Counted from the stretch's first letter, positions 48,163 to 61,030 are shown. The stretch is DNA of 64,000 nucleotides from Phycomyces nitens (GCA_022702545.1 JAHRBC010000006.1:2542001-2606000), one strand, 5' to 3'. Program-made: numbers and translations. Notes: a model not told the origin generated them from the sequence alone.

Positions 48163-50920
48163 CTAGATCTTCTTGGCTCCAATTCCAGACTTTTTCTTGT
48201 CTCGAAGTTCAGCCATTCTCAATCTACGCTCTTCTCTCCTTCGCTCCATTTCCGCCTTTCGATCGGCTGCTGCCTGGGGAGTCGATACATGTGAGGTCTG
48301 CACAGTTGTCGTGTGTGTTTCTACTGCAACTGCCTTGAAAAAACTGTCTGTGTCTGGCTCTGCTCCATAATCAACCTTTTTTGGTCCTCCTCCAAGCTGC
48401 ATCGATCCCCCGGCCTTGTGAGCCATGGTTGAACCAAATGAACTCACTGGCCTTTTAGGGGCAATGGGCACTGAGTAAAGTGGCTCTGATTTGGCAGTCT
48501 CCAATGGCTCCCACGCGTCTTGTAATTCATCCAAGGGTTCATCATCACCCCAGCCTCCTTGCTCTTCTTCCACTGCTGCCTGTGGCGGGAAAGGTTGGCT
48601 GCTGGCTGGCTTCTCGATAATCGTAGGCGAGAATGTGGGAGTGCTCAAGGGTGGAGGAGAATCAATCTCGCCAACTGGGGAGGCAAAGCGAGCACCGATA
48701 GAAGACACTGCCCAGCCTGCCAGACCCTTTGTGGCTCCTCCTAATACGCCCATGGACATTGTCAATGGTGCCGACTGGCTTGGAGTTTCTTGGGCTCCAG
48801 ACACGCCTGAGGACTGCACTGGACTTGGTGTAGATTGAGGCACAATTGCAGTATCTGGCATATTGTCCGCAAAGTCCTGGAGACGGTTAATAAAACATGC
48901 CATTGTCTTGAAGGCCTGAACACGCACAGGCTTCTCCTTGTCTACCAGAACAAGAGAGACAGAGGGAACAATCCGAGAAGAGCAGTCTTGGACGTCATAG
49001 TATTCTGAAGTTGCCGAGAGAGCCATAAGGGAAGCAATTCGGGCGTGGTGGAAGCCATCTCGAAGACCGCGTATGAATGCAGGAACAAGCACCTTTTTGC
49101 GGGTGCCTTCCTCAAGATGTCTTGCAATCTTTCCCAAACAGATGGTCGTATTGGTACGGATCCCGGGCTCTTCGTCCATTTGCAGTTTTGCCAGATACTT
49201 TAACAGTTCATAATTGATAATCTTGTCGGTCAGTTTGGGAACTAACAGCAGAACTGACTTGATTGTGTGTTCTCGGATCAATGGTACCGTGTCAGTAAAC
49301 CCGGTAGCAACATTGGGGAAGATCTGAGAAGTAACTGCCTTTGCAGGAATGTGTTCGATAAACTTTGGCATGTTTTCCAAAAGACTGACACGAATGGCAC
49401 GATCTGGAGATGCAAACATCCGAGTAATTGGGCCAACAATGATGTCTTCGTACTCCTTGTCTTGAAGGTGCTGGCCAATCTTTATAATGGCATTTAATGC
49501 CTTTGCTCCTCCTGTAAACACCAATTGGTTTATAAGTAATCTCTTGGAATCAAAGACATTCTAGGGATTTTTTTTTACCAGAGCCAAACTCAAACGCTTT
49601 CACAAGTTCTGGCAAGATTTTGTATTTTGAAAAGTCTCCAGGAAACGAGTCGATAAGGGTGTCTAGTTTTCTGTATAGTCTACATTAGTCCCCCAAATAC
49701 ACACATCAAATGAAATCTTACCGAAAGAAGCCTTCTTTCTCGCTTTGTTCCTTGATACTAATGTTCTCTAGAAACAAATTGACCTTTACAAAATCATGGT
49801 CAAAGAAGCTTCCTGGACGTAGGCCGACTTCTAGATAGGTTGCTGCATCTGCCCTGGTGGTTACTGGGCGCAAGAGGGCCTTGTAGGCGTCTACCATATT
49901 ATTGGGAATATTTCCCTGGCGAGACAATTGATCAATGGTATCGAAACGAAGGTTATAGGCCTCATAGATCAAGCAGCCAAGGTGGTAAGAGTCCACTGCA
50001 GACACCGGAAGACTGTTTAAGCGAGTCAGTAAAGCCCAATGGTGCTCAATGTGCTTACTCTTTCATTACTGTCCAGCCAGACTTTTTGATTTCGGGTGTT
50101 GCGTACTTTTGTGCCTCGGGAACCAGCCCACCAAATGTCTATTGCCAAAGTCAACCAGCCGATTCTCTCTCACTCTCTCACTCTCTATTTTTGGTTTATT
50201 CTTACCAAACTAATTGGGCTTTCGTCTTTCATGGAACACAGCAGCTCAAATCCACCCAGTTTCCATTCGCCTGCCTTGTTGGTAAAGACAGAGGATACTC
50301 GAATATTGCCATGGACCATATCACAGTCATGGTTGATAAACTTTACTGCATTCTACACTTGCCATCAGTCGTGTGTCTAATAGTTTAGCCATACTTACTG
50401 CTACTTTGTAGAGACCCCAGAGAACAAGGTTACTATCAGGGTCTTGGCCGAGTTGGTTCGAAAGAGGCTCAATTGGATCGGTTACAAACATGATTGCCTG
50501 GTCAGTCTATACACGTATTTTTTTTTTGGTCAGATTGGAACACTGCCGAGGACTTGGCTCTTTTTGCCAATGGTCCATCTAATCTATGCCTTGCCTCGAT
50601 TCCGTCCAGGTACCGAAGGAGATCAGGATGACGCATAGTACGCATCCTCTTGAAGCCATTCAGTGCCAACTGCACCCTGTCTCTGTGTTTTGTGCAGTCG
50701 AATACAAAGATCGAGACTTGAGATCCATCCTCCTAACAAATCAATTCATAAAGCGTTCATCATCTTTTTTGATTTTTACCTTTTTGGTTCCATGATGTAA
50801 TGACCAGATTGATCGATCCTCAAACCATTCAACCTTGTCACCGAGTGTGTAGGGGAATGCCGATGAATCTTTTCCTAGAAAAGACAGGCCGGTCTTTACA
50901 AAACCAGATAAAAATGCCAT
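48163..50920 (-). CDS. SCYL1/Cex1-type pseudokinase with HEAT repeats
   Basis: Predicted cytoplasmic scaffold of 781 residues (human SCYL1 808), linked in other species to COPI/Golgi traffic and tRNA export. Eight exons on the minus strand: 50920-50780, 50732-50595, 50506-50399, 50352-50206, 50138-50059, 50012-49722, 49670-49579, 49511-48163. The kinase-like part (residues 1-300) lacks a normal glycine loop and catalytic HRD/DFG (it has CDMVHGNIRVSSVFTNKAGE and WKLGGFELLCSM). HEAT-type helices span about 330-560 (EEPGIRTNTTICLGKIARHL, FHHARIASLMALSATSEYYD). A Ser/Pro/Asp-rich linker with GGWGDDEPLDELQDAWEPL follows, then a coiled coil (ERRREERRLRMAELRDKKK). Intron 2 (50594-50507) starts with GC, donor GAG/GCAAGG. 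The C terminus GIGAKKI differs from the RKLD COPI-binding end of human SCYL1. Confidence 0.93.
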
Positions 50921-51181
50921 GACTAAAAAGTTGAGCCTTCCCCTGTGTGGTACACGCTGCGGCGAGTATGTATTGGAAGCATTGCAACCACGCGTGACGG
51001 TGCCCAGAAGAGAAAGAGAGAGAAAGAAAGATATATAGAAGAGAAAGAGATACGGAATGGGTTGATTGGCAAGCCTACCAAAAAAACAACAACAACAACA
51101 ACAACAACATCAACCCACACTTTACCTTTTGGTTAATCCTTTTCTTTTCTTAATTTCCATCGTGTCATTCTATCAGCCTTG
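50921..51181. promoter_or_regulatory. Short bidirectional promoter, SCYL1-like / NAE1
   Basis: Only 261 bp separate the two divergent start codons. The interval has an AGA/GAGAAAG-rich stretch (51008-51052) and a CAA tract (51086-51110) beside the NAE1 side. It must contain both core promoters and both 5' UTRs. Confidence 0.6.
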
Positions 51182-53564
51182 ATGTCAGTTTCTGCGCCAT
51201 TGATTGACCTGAAAACCCAAAAATATGACAGACAATTACGGTGATTAACAAGTCTTTTCTTTTTAAAAGAATATATATATATATATATCCAGAGACACTA
51301 GTGAATGCAATAGACACCTTATCCCAATATATATATCTACATGCACATGTCTGTATTTCTGTGTCTAGTTTGTGGGCCACTACTGGTCAAACTGCGTTGG
51401 AGCATGCCAACATTTGTCTATTGAATGCCACGTCTACTGGCTGTGAGATTCTCAAGAATCTGATTCTTCCAGGTAAAATCAGATTACAATGAATAAAAAT
51501 ACATTTGGATTTGTATTGCACCATACGATTCTCTTCATGTTTTGCAATCAGACTCACATGCAGAGTAGGTGTCGGCAGTGTCACAGTCGTAGACAATCTG
51601 CTGGTCCAGGAAGAGGATATGAAGACCAACTTTTTTCTCGAGCCTGCAAGTCTCGGTCAACCAAAGGCAAAAGCAGTGGTTGAGCTACTTCAGGAACTCA
51701 ACGAAGACGCCTCGGTCACATTTGCCATCAAGGTAAGCCATATCTACCAACCCTCCCTTGGACTGGTTGCTGCCATTGTTGTTGCTGTTTTTGTTGTTGT
51801 TAATTATCATGTTTTTGTTTAACAAGGAACCTAGTGATATCATTCACCACGAAAAGTCTTTCTTTGATCCCTTTACCATGGTCATTGCCACCAATCTTCA
51901 TGAAAAGGATACCTTGGAACTGGCAAATCTGTGCGAAAAGACTAACAAGGCATTGATCCTTGTAAAGTCTAAGGGACTGGTTGGCATCTTTCGCCTACAA
52001 GGCCCCGAACATCCAGGTAAAAGCCAGACTTTTGGCCAGAAACAGCTCTGACTTTTTTGTACATCCAGTCATCGAAACACACCCTGAGAATCCAGTCGAT
52101 CTTCGACTCGGAAGCCCCTTTGACCAACTGAAGAAATATGCAAACAGCTTTGATCTCGACAAGTTGGATCAGACAGACCATGCCCACGTTCCCTTTATTG
52201 TCGTGATTCTCAAAGCAGTCGAAAAGTGGAAAGAAGAGGCAAGGTTACAAACAAAGGATAAAGATTCCAAATAGTAGTATTCACAAGCAAAAAATCGGGT
52301 TGTTCAACAGAATGGAGGAAAAGAGCCCCAGACCTACAGCGAACGTAACGATATCAAGGCCATTATCCGCAAAGATATGCGTACCTCTGACGAAGAAAAC
52401 TACGAAGAAGCCATTTCAAATATCTGGAGACTCGCTCCTTCTTCTAGCAATGTATGTATTGAAGTCCAAGATTGTATTTTTAGATCATTTGTCTTAATTG
52501 ATTTGTATCAACTGGGCTGTACGGCAACCAGCTTCCTTCAGATGTGCGCCAAGTGTTTGAAGATCCTGCTTGTAACGACATCACCCCACAGTCTGAGCAC
52601 TTTTGGGTAGTTGCCAGGGCCGTAAGAGAGTTTTTTGAAAACGAAGGCCAAGGTCAATTGCCCTTGCCAGGAAAGTTACCTGACATGAAATCCGATACAA
52701 CAAACTATGTTGCTCTCCAGAATGTGTAGGTCTAAAAGAGGTCGTTGGCTGCAAAGATGATTTTATTAACCTTTTCTTTTTTTTTAAAAAAAAAAAAAAA
52801 CACAAAGGTATCGAGAAAAGGCAAAAGAGGATATTGCTGCAGTAACTGCTCATCTTAATACCATTTTAAAGGCAAATGGTATTCCAGAAAACAGCATCTC
52901 TCAAGATATAGTCGAGAGCTTTTGCAAGAATTCTGCCCACATAAAGGTTGTGCGCTATAGATCTATCGAGGAAGAGAGAGTAAAGAGTCCTCAGACAGAC
53001 AAGATTGGTAGGCTGGCATTTCTGTACAATAACATGTATTCTAAACCGTGTATAGTGACCTGGGTAGAGAATGAGGACAACATGAGCTATTACATGGTCT
53101 ATCGTGCTGCAGACCTGTTCCATGATAACCATGGAAGATGGCCAGGTAAGCGAACAAACAAAACAAAAACAAAAAACACACACACGGTCACAGCTCTAAA
53201 TGTTCATTATAAAGGATCCCGAGGTGGAGATTCTCTTGAGGATGTAAAGCTTCTAAGATTTGAAGTCGAGGCTGTATTGGAAAGCCTCCAGATTCCCAAA
53301 GAGAAGATTGGCAGCATATTGCAGCAGACTTCGATGGAGAATGCAATCACAAACTAGTATGTCGTGTTGGTGATTAAAACATTGGACCTAACGCTCTGTA
53401 TTAGTGTTCGGTTTGCTAACCGTGAGACAGCAAACCTGTCTGCTCTCATTGGAGGTCTTGCCGCTCAAGAGGCCATCAAGTTGATAACCCGGCAGTATAT
53501 TCCCATCAACAATACATGCGTGTTCAATGGAATTTCCTCGACTAGTGCTATATTTGAATTGTAA
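51182..53564 (+). CDS. NEDD8-activating enzyme E1 regulatory subunit (NAE1/Ula1)
   Basis: Non-catalytic half of the E1 that activates NEDD8/Rub1 for cullin modification. The partner (Uba3) holds the catalytic Cys. It has 537 residues (human 534). Eleven exons: 51182-51240, 51369-51472, 51569-51732, 51827-52016, 52069-52238, 52311-52451, 52532-52725, 52808-53007, 53056-53145, 53215-53356, 53405-53564. Motifs: [107 protein letters not shown] and a C terminus ending SSTSAIFEL. Intron 5 (52239-52310) has a GC donor (GAG/GCAAGG), needed to keep the frame. Intron 8 (53008-53055) is 48 nt and stop-free, so its retention would add 16 residues. Human spacing favours splicing. Confidence 0.95.
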
Positions 53565-53693
53565 TGCTGAATAGACAATTCCTTCATGTTTAAAACAAGC
53601 ACGCTAAAATAAAGAACAAAAACTCGTCGTTCTTGTTGGCTGATCAACGATTTGCTTGCAAGATAGCCATGTGTAGATGTATTTATTAATAAG

Positions 53694-55337
53694 CTAGATC
53701 TTTAGACTCTCTGCCTTTGTAGCAACGCAGGCAGTAAGAGCAGCGCCAACCCCACTGCCGTCCTTGGCAAGACCCAGTCTGATTTTGTTGTGAACCTGGG
53801 GATGCTCAGGGAACAGCTCCTGGAGTGCTTCATACATTCTTATCTTGAACGAAGGGTAGAACTCAAACAGAGATCCATCAATTCCGATATCTACGCCTTC
53901 TTCAGGAAGTCCACAGTGGGATACGATACCCGCGATTGCAGTTGCAGCCAATCTTGCGGCTCTTTTCCCTACCAGTTCAGACAGCTTCTTGACTATTCTG
54001 CACTCGACCGCTGAAACATCAGTCAGATTAAGACTGGTGTCCAGAACCTCCTTTGTCTGAGCAAGGTTAGTTGTATCGTCCTCCTCGATCTTGGACATGA
54101 ACGAGGTCTCGAATGCCCACATTGTCGATATTTCCTTGGACCAGACGTTGGGATTAAACTTGCCGCCGGGGCTAAAGAGCAATTCACGGTCAATCATGTC
54201 CACCATGACATTGCGGACAATCTCACCCAGGTACATTCCCGAGATCATCTTTTCAAAGATCTGGTTGTGGGGGTTGATCGATTCTCGGTCAAGTTTATTG
54301 TCAAAGCGAGTGAGGGGAAGTATCTGGCGCTCGTTATCAAAGGCCCCAAACTCCATGTTGATAATCATCTCGGGCGAGTGGGTGGGGCCGTCCTTCCACT
54401 TTTTGATCCTGGACATCTTTTCAATATAAGCCCCGTTGGCTCCTGTTCCCAGAATGAGGCCGGCCAGGGTGTTTGGCTTGTTGTATGCATTGGATAAAAG
54501 GGTTCCAACCGTGTCATTTACGAGGGCTGACACCTTGACCGGCAGATGCTTCCTCAAGAGGGCATCCTGGAGGAGCATGACAGGGTCCTTTCCGATTGCT
54601 CCTGTGCACGCGAACCCTTTGGTCCATTGCGACAAGGTACCGCGGTTGATCTGTTGATTAAAATAAGCAAGTGTCCTAGTGGGAGTGCTGCAATACCTTT
54701 GTTTGGAGGACTGGGAATGAAAATGTGTAACCAAGCGGGAGTTCGGATTCCTTGTCTTCGAGACCCTGCTCGGTAAGGAAGGTGTCGATGCATTCGGCAA
54801 TATAATCTAAGGACAGCAAAGCGATGTAAAGGATTGGTTTCTGCCCCGAGACCGTCTCTCCGACATACCACACAGGTTACGCATAGGGCCATTCTTTAGG
54901 GCATCAGATACTCTAGCCTTTGTGGACACCGTCTTGAATTTGCCCTCTCCTTCAAGAGTGACCAAGACCACTCGAAGATTGGTGCCTCCCAAGTCTAGTG
55001 CAAGGAACTGGCCACACTCATGGCCTAAGATATAGATTAAATCGTCGAGTGGGCTATTTGGCGTTTGTATTGGCTATCTTGCCTTGGTCTTGTTGTGTCC
55101 AAACAGACATGTATTACCTGTCAAGCGGCCCTCAACATAAGAAGGAATCATTTGGACTGTACAACCTTCTCGATCGAGTCCCTTGTCCATCTCTTTCATA
55201 AAGTGGGTTCTGATGGCATGGAGATGTTCTGTCGTGAGGGTGAATTCTTTAATGACATTCTTCATGTAAGCTTCTTGTTCGGGAGATCCACCAATCTCCT
55301 TGACTTCTACAGCCTTTTGGGCGTCACGGAAAGGCAT
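53694..55337 (-). CDS. Hexokinase
   Basis: Phosphorylates glucose and other hexoses with ATP, the entry step of glycolysis. It has 480 residues, the usual fungal size. Exons on the minus strand: 55337-55118, 55024-54869, 54806-54697, 54650-53694. Motifs: phosphate-1 FLALDLGGTNLRVVLV (residues 81-96), sugar site LPLGYTFSFPVLQTK and SQWTKGFACTGAIGKD, catalytic Asp in VKVSALVNDTVGTLL, phosphate-2 LAGLILGTGANGAYIE, NMEFGAFDNE, EKMISGMYLGEIVRN and the adenosine motif LGLAKDGSGVGAALT near the end. The N terminus (MPFRDAQKAVEVKEIGG) lacks an obvious membrane or mitochondrial signal. Intron 2 uses a GTATGT donor. A nearer GTAACC gives the wrong phase. It converges on NAE1 with 129 bp between stop codons. 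Confidence 0.96.
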
Positions 55338-56064
55338 CTTGGGATTTCTTGATAAAATTTACAAGAACAAGGAAAGAGAAGAAAAGCAAACAAGTTTTTA
55401 AGTATGCAATGCAAATCGATTAATGCCCCGAAAATAAATAAATAGAGAAAATATCTGATAGGTCACTCGAATTCAAAAGCAAAAAAAAAGTCCACTAGAG
55501 CACCCTGACAATAATAGCCATTTAAAGCCAATTATATCTTTAGAGTCTCGAGTGCCATGACCATTTCTAAATTAAAAAAATAATAATCCAAATCCAAATC
55601 CAAATCCAAAATGGTCCAATGTTTCAATGTTTCAATTCTATGCATTATTGATCACACACTGAACAATGATTGGCATTTCTTATAAAACAATTAGATTTGT
55701 ACATCCTAAATGTCCTTGTGCGACACATTGAAACAGGCTGAATAAAATTATAGTTTTATGGGTATCTTTATCGATACATTTTTTTATACTGCGGCTGTAA
55801 TGGCTTTCAATCAACATGGAAAAATTACACTTGATCTACATTGACCTACTGATGGTTCAGTGTTTTTTTTATTAAATAAAATAAATGAAAAATCTCGTAG
55901 AGATTCATAGAGGCTTAGAGGTTTCAGCATACACAACCCAAATAAATAAATAAACAAACAGCTAAATAAATAAAATATACGCGCCAAATAAACCAATACG
56001 CGTCGCGTGTCGATTTCTCTCACTTTCTTAATTAGTAAAAAAAAAAGAAAGTGTTGATTTTGCC
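55338..56064. promoter_or_regulatory. Shared divergent region of hexokinase and Rad5-like genes
   Basis: 727 bp with a CCAAAT tandem (55586-55610), a short TTTCAATG repeat (55620-55637) and AATAAA runs (55870-55970). Nothing coding is seen. Promoter function is inferred from position. Confidence 0.5.
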
Positions 56065-59000
56065 ATGAATTCCAATTGTTCGAGCACCAACATGTTTCAA
56101 CAGTCAACCATTGAAAAACTATCTCATTTGCGCAGCATTATTGGCAATCACATTTCAGATGCCCAATTGTCTAATCTCCTGGATCAATCCAAAGGAGATT
56201 TAGAAAAGGCTGTTGATGCACACTTTTCATCAATGGACATTGACACATTACAATCCAAAGCTGAATCTCATCAGACCTCACGATCGTCAAATTCATCTCT
56301 ACCCACAAGATCGACCAGACAATCGATGGCCACCAAACGACAGCACTCTCCACAGAAAGTCAAACAACATATCCCAGCAGCCCAAACTTATTACATTGGT
56401 GACATTGTAGTCGCAGGTAATAATAATTCACAAAAATCAATTGAAAGATATATATATGTGTATATATATATAAACATGAAGAAAAAAAACCCTAGACTTT
56501 TCTTTTTCTTATCCTCCCAATCTCTGCCAGGTTGGTCCCTGTGCAAGGGCAAGAGCCCATTAAGTGAAGGAGACAATATTCTGTTGAGTCGATCGACCCA
56601 CTCTGCCCATCCCCAAAAGAAAAGACGAGGGTATGGGCAAAAGGTGCTCGAGGACACCATTGTGCGGTTCACTACCAGCACTGGAAAGGAGGTCGGAAGA
56701 TTGCCGAAAGACGTGGCGAAATACATTGCTAGGCTTCTTGACCGAAATATCTGTACATTTAAGGGCAAGGTCGTCTACTGTTCGCCCATCCTCACAATTG
56801 GTGAAGATATCATTATCCAACTCAATTGTTACTTTTCTCCTTTGTCATTTAAGGATTCAAAGATTGATAGCCCTTTGAATCCATTCTTTCAACCGAAACA
56901 TATGCGCACAAACGAAACGGACGATAGATACAGCAGGGATGGGGCATTAGCTTTGTTAGGAATCCTGCGTGGGGTTGGATTAAAGCCATCAAGATCAGCT
57001 ATAAAGAACATGGCTGGAAATGGAGATGATTCTCAGATACGTGACCTGATTGAGCAGGCAGTGTCTACAATTGATCAACAAGACCCCAAAGAGAATGAAG
57101 CAGGGAATGAAGAAGAGGATGATGATGGGGATAGAAAAGAAGTTTCGGATGGGCAGTTGGATGTAATTTATGAAAAGGCTCAAATGTTTGATGCTCAAAT
57201 ACAGCCTATGGATGAGCCAGACAGCATGTGCTTGTCTCTAAAGCCATACCAAAAGAGAGTAGGTTTAATGAATAATGCCATCAAACCAACTTGACATTGG
57301 CTTCTCTACCCATAGGCACTTGCTTGGATGTTTCTTAAAGAGTCGACTACATATTCAGATGGAGAGGTTGACATGAGATCCATGCATCCACTCTGGGAAG
57401 AATACACTTTTCCAATCGATTCTGAAGCACCAGAAAATATCAAAAAGTGCTTTTATATAAACCCTTATTCGGGTGAACTAAGTCTGACGTTTCCGGAATC
57501 AAATTCAAGAGAACGAGGAGGTATCTTGGCAGATGGTAAGTCTAGGTCAATGTATCTCTTGGTATCCTAACATTACCACATCAGAAATGGGATTGGGAAA
57601 GACAATTGAGATGCTCAGTTTGATCCATACCAACCGATTCAAACCTGGAATGCCTATTCCTATTCCCAAGAGATCTAAATCACCCACGACTCTTGTCGTT
57701 TGCCCAATGACACTTCTTGCCCAATGGAGAGATGAGATTATACGGGGTTCCAAGCCGGGCACAGTAACGGTTGAGGTGTATTATGGCGACGGACGAAATT
57801 CAGGAACAAGGAGCGTATTCAATGTCTGGGATGGGTCTGCGCCTGATGTATTGATCACCACGTATGGTACAGTCATGTCAGAGTGGGAGAAGCCAGAAAG
57901 CAAACTGTTCAATATCGAGTTTTGGCGTGTTGTATTGGATGAAGCTCATCATATCAAAAATCGCCAAAGCAAGACCTCTCAGGCCTGCTGTGCTCTAAAA
58001 TCACAAAGGAGATGGGCTCTATCTGGTACACCAATCCAGGTAAACATTCTGGCACGATTACCAAGCCTTTATTAACGAGTATTCTGATCTTAAGCTGATT
58101 ATAAATGTCTTTGATTAGAACAAACTAGAGGATTTGTTCTCTCTTGTAAAGTTTCTTAGGCATGAACCATGGTAAGATTATCTTGACAAGGATACCCCCC
58201 AATGCTTAAATTGAATTTGTTCATAGGTCAAATTATACCTTTTGGCGTACATTTATTACCATTCCATTCGAGAAAAAGAATCCTGATGCACTTGTCGCCG
58301 TCAAGAGGGTATTGGAACCCATCGTTTTGCGACGCACCAAACTTATGCGAGATCAAAACGGGGATCCCATGGTGGCTCTTCCGGACAAAAAGATCAATAT
58401 CGAATACCTTGACTTTACACCTCAAGAGCAAGAAATATATGACTCTCTCTACAAAGATTCAAAGACAAAGTTCTCTTACTTTTGTGCTTCTGGAAAAGCA
58501 CTCTCCAACTATGCAAGTATCTTTCAACTCTTGATGCGACTTCGACAAGTAAGCTGTCACCCATCTCTCGTTATCAATAGCAAAAAGAGTGGAGAAAATA
58601 ACGAAATAATGACCGAGAATGGGGGAATGATTTCGCTGGAAAGCTTGATTGAACAATACGACAAGGATGGAGATACGGATGCCAAAGAGGTGCCATCTTA
58701 TAGCGTTGGCGTACTGCAAAACTTGTTGAATCGTCAAAAGGGAACCCGGAAAGAGAGCGATGGATCTGATATGCCAATGGAAATCGATAATGAATGTCCT
58801 ATATGCTTTGAGACAGTCGATTCAATGATCATGCTAAAGTGTGCGCACATGGCATGTCGACCGTGCGTTATGGATTATCTTCAGGTAAATATCCCACTTG
58901 TCCCTGATGCCTTGCTAATTATTTCTCGATGATTAGAAACTAGAGGATGCTGGTGTTCCAGGAGAATGTCCTCTGTGCAGACAAGGACCTGTAAATCAGG

Positions 59001-59800
59001 ACGACCTTTTAGAGATATCTCAAGCCCAAAATGAATCAAGCAAAGTATCAGATCAAGACATGGAGAATAACCCATCTCTACATACTGTCAATATACGTCG
59101 TGCAGTGGGCGGATACAAACCATCCACAAAGATCAACGCAATGCTATCTCATATACGCCTCTATCAGAGCGAAGGACGAAAGACAGTTGTATTTTCGCAG
59201 TTCACCAGTTTCTTGGATATTATCCAAATCGCATTACAAGAGGCAAACATTTCTTTTGCGCGTCTAGATGGGTCTCAAAGCCAAGCTCAACGCGAAAAGG
59301 TCTTGTCTCGGTTCTCTTCCGAGGACAAGGAGAATAAGACAGATGTCCTCCTTATCAGTCTTCGAGCAGGTGGAGTGGGGCTCAACTTGACATGCACAAA
59401 CCGTGTACTCCTCATGGTAACCCTGTGAATTTACAATTATACCTTGACGCTTTTTCTAACAACAAGTATTCTATTGAATCCTCTAACCAGGATCCCTGGT
59501 GGAACTTTGCAGTAGAAGCACAGGCAATTGATCGTGTTCACCGACTAGGGCAGACAAAGGATGTAGTGGTGACTCGGTTTATTATGAAAGATACGGTGGA
59601 AGAGCGGATTCTGGATATACAAGACAGGAAGCATGTAAGGGCCATTTTGAACCTCTGGATCATTTTGTATATTTATATGCTTTTATTTGTCGCTATAGGT
59701 ATTGACTAGCCAGTTGTATATGTCTAAAGAAGAAGCAAAGGTTAACCAGCTCCAAGACCTACAGATCTTGTTTAGCTCCAGTAAAAAGTCTGTAACCTAA
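56065..59800 (+). CDS. RAD5: Rad5-type DNA repair ATPase / E3 ligase (HIRAN-SNF2-RING)
   Basis: Nuclear protein for error-free bypass of damaged DNA: fork-remodelling ATPase and E3 for PCNA polyubiquitination. It has 1063 residues. Nine exons: 56065-56416, 56531-57258, 57316-57535, 57585-58039, 58119-58171, 58227-58884, 58937-59416, 59491-59634, 59699-59800. A UBA-like segment (about 15-55, [20 protein letters not shown]) precedes a HIRAN domain (about 108-205, with [18 protein letters not shown]). The SNF2 ATPase has Walker A ADEMGLGKT (432-440) and DEAH at 552-555 ([11 protein letters not shown]). A RING finger splits the helicase lobes (793-837; CPICFE...CAHMACRPC...CPLCR). The C lobe has [48 protein letters not shown] and [16 protein letters not shown]. 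Domain order is diagnostic of Rad5/HLTF. The RING favours Rad5 over Rad16, which lacks HIRAN. Confidence 0.95.
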
Positions 59801-60817
59801 AAATCATATATTAAAAATCAAATATTTGGACTTGCCAACAAATTTCCAAAAAATCAATGTATTATCATACTTAAAGATGGTTGGGGTTTTGAATATAAAA
59901 AAAAAAAACAAGCCAGAAACTCATGGTGTACATAAAACAAACGTACTCGTCAAGGCTTTTATGAAACCAAATTAATCCAAAACCAAAATCAGTTTCGGCT
60001 GTGTAGAATTGAAGAAAGGCACAAGGATACGTTTACTCTATAGACGAATAGAAAGGTAGTCTATTATAATACACATATTTAAAGAGAACACACTACTTTA
60101 GTCTACAAGTAACACTTGGCTGAAAAAAACATTGCTTCACCTTGGGATAATGGATATTATACTTTAAAAGTCATTACAAAAAGTTATTGTATACAGACTA
60201 CTGCTATTTAACAATTGAGCCTCACTATTTATTTATTAATAGTCCCTGAATTTGGCTCAATATAGGGATTGTGCTGCTCTATCCACGGTCATTTTTACAC
60301 AGTAAAAAGCCAGTGGCTGTAAACATCAAGAAGATTGTCAAATTATTCTCATGGTGACAAGAAAAGAATATTTGTCTGGTAATATTATGAAATACCTCGA
60401 GTATTGGGGGCGCACCGTTTATTGTGATTAGTAAGTTTGATATTTTGGTTTATGAATACCAGATTAAAAGTAGATCCATAATTCCAACCTGGTAAACCTG
60501 CTTTATTATCATAAATTATACATAATATGCAGCAAAGCAATACTTTAAGAAGAAAAAAGAAGATTGATCTAGATATTATAAATGTATGACTATACAGGCA
60601 TAACTCTTGCAGAATTTGATAAAAAACGGTTGGTGGAACGTGTGTTTTCAAATAAAGGGTCTTGAGCAACTATCCAGAAAATGCATATCCTTCAGCCATC
60701 TTTAATCGCCAAGCCATCTCAGGAATTTGTATAAATATTAATATATTTTTCTAAAGAAAATAAATCAAGCTTTTTTATTAAAAAGAAAACCACCACTTTA
60801 CTCTTTACACTTTTATT
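59801..60817. other. Intergenic region
   Basis: AT-rich DNA after the Rad5-like gene. No repeat family or ORF with a recognised motif. It probably includes the promoter of the small secreted peptide gene. Confidence 0.5.
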
Positions 60818-61030
60818 ATGCGTTCTCCTACCGTCACAATCCTGTCTGTTTTCTGCTTTCTTGGCCTCTTGGTAACCGTTTCCCAGGCAGCTCCTTATTT
60901 CTCTCCAGGCAATTCCGAGAGAATAAGAGAGGATCTCGGCTTTCCACAAGTTCCATCAAATGATCATGGCTCCCAATCTATTTCAACCGAGAATTGCAAG
61001 TGGTACACGGCCGGAAAGATTTGTGCTTGA
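60818..61030 (+). CDS. Small secreted peptide (70 residues)
   Basis: Single-exon ORF with a textbook signal peptide (MRSPTVTILSVFCFLGLLVT, cleavage probably after VSQA, residue 24). The mature part is about 46 residues, polar, with two cysteines close to the end (ENCKWYTAGKICA), spaced for one disulphide. The codon use and the AATAAA-like signals downstream are compatible with a real gene. No family recognised. It could be a secreted signal, an effector-like peptide or a chance ORF with a hydrophobic start. Confidence 0.6.
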   Translation: MRSPTVTILSVFCFLGLLVTVSQAAPYFSPGNSERIREDLGFPQVPSNDHGSQSISTENCKWYTAGKICA

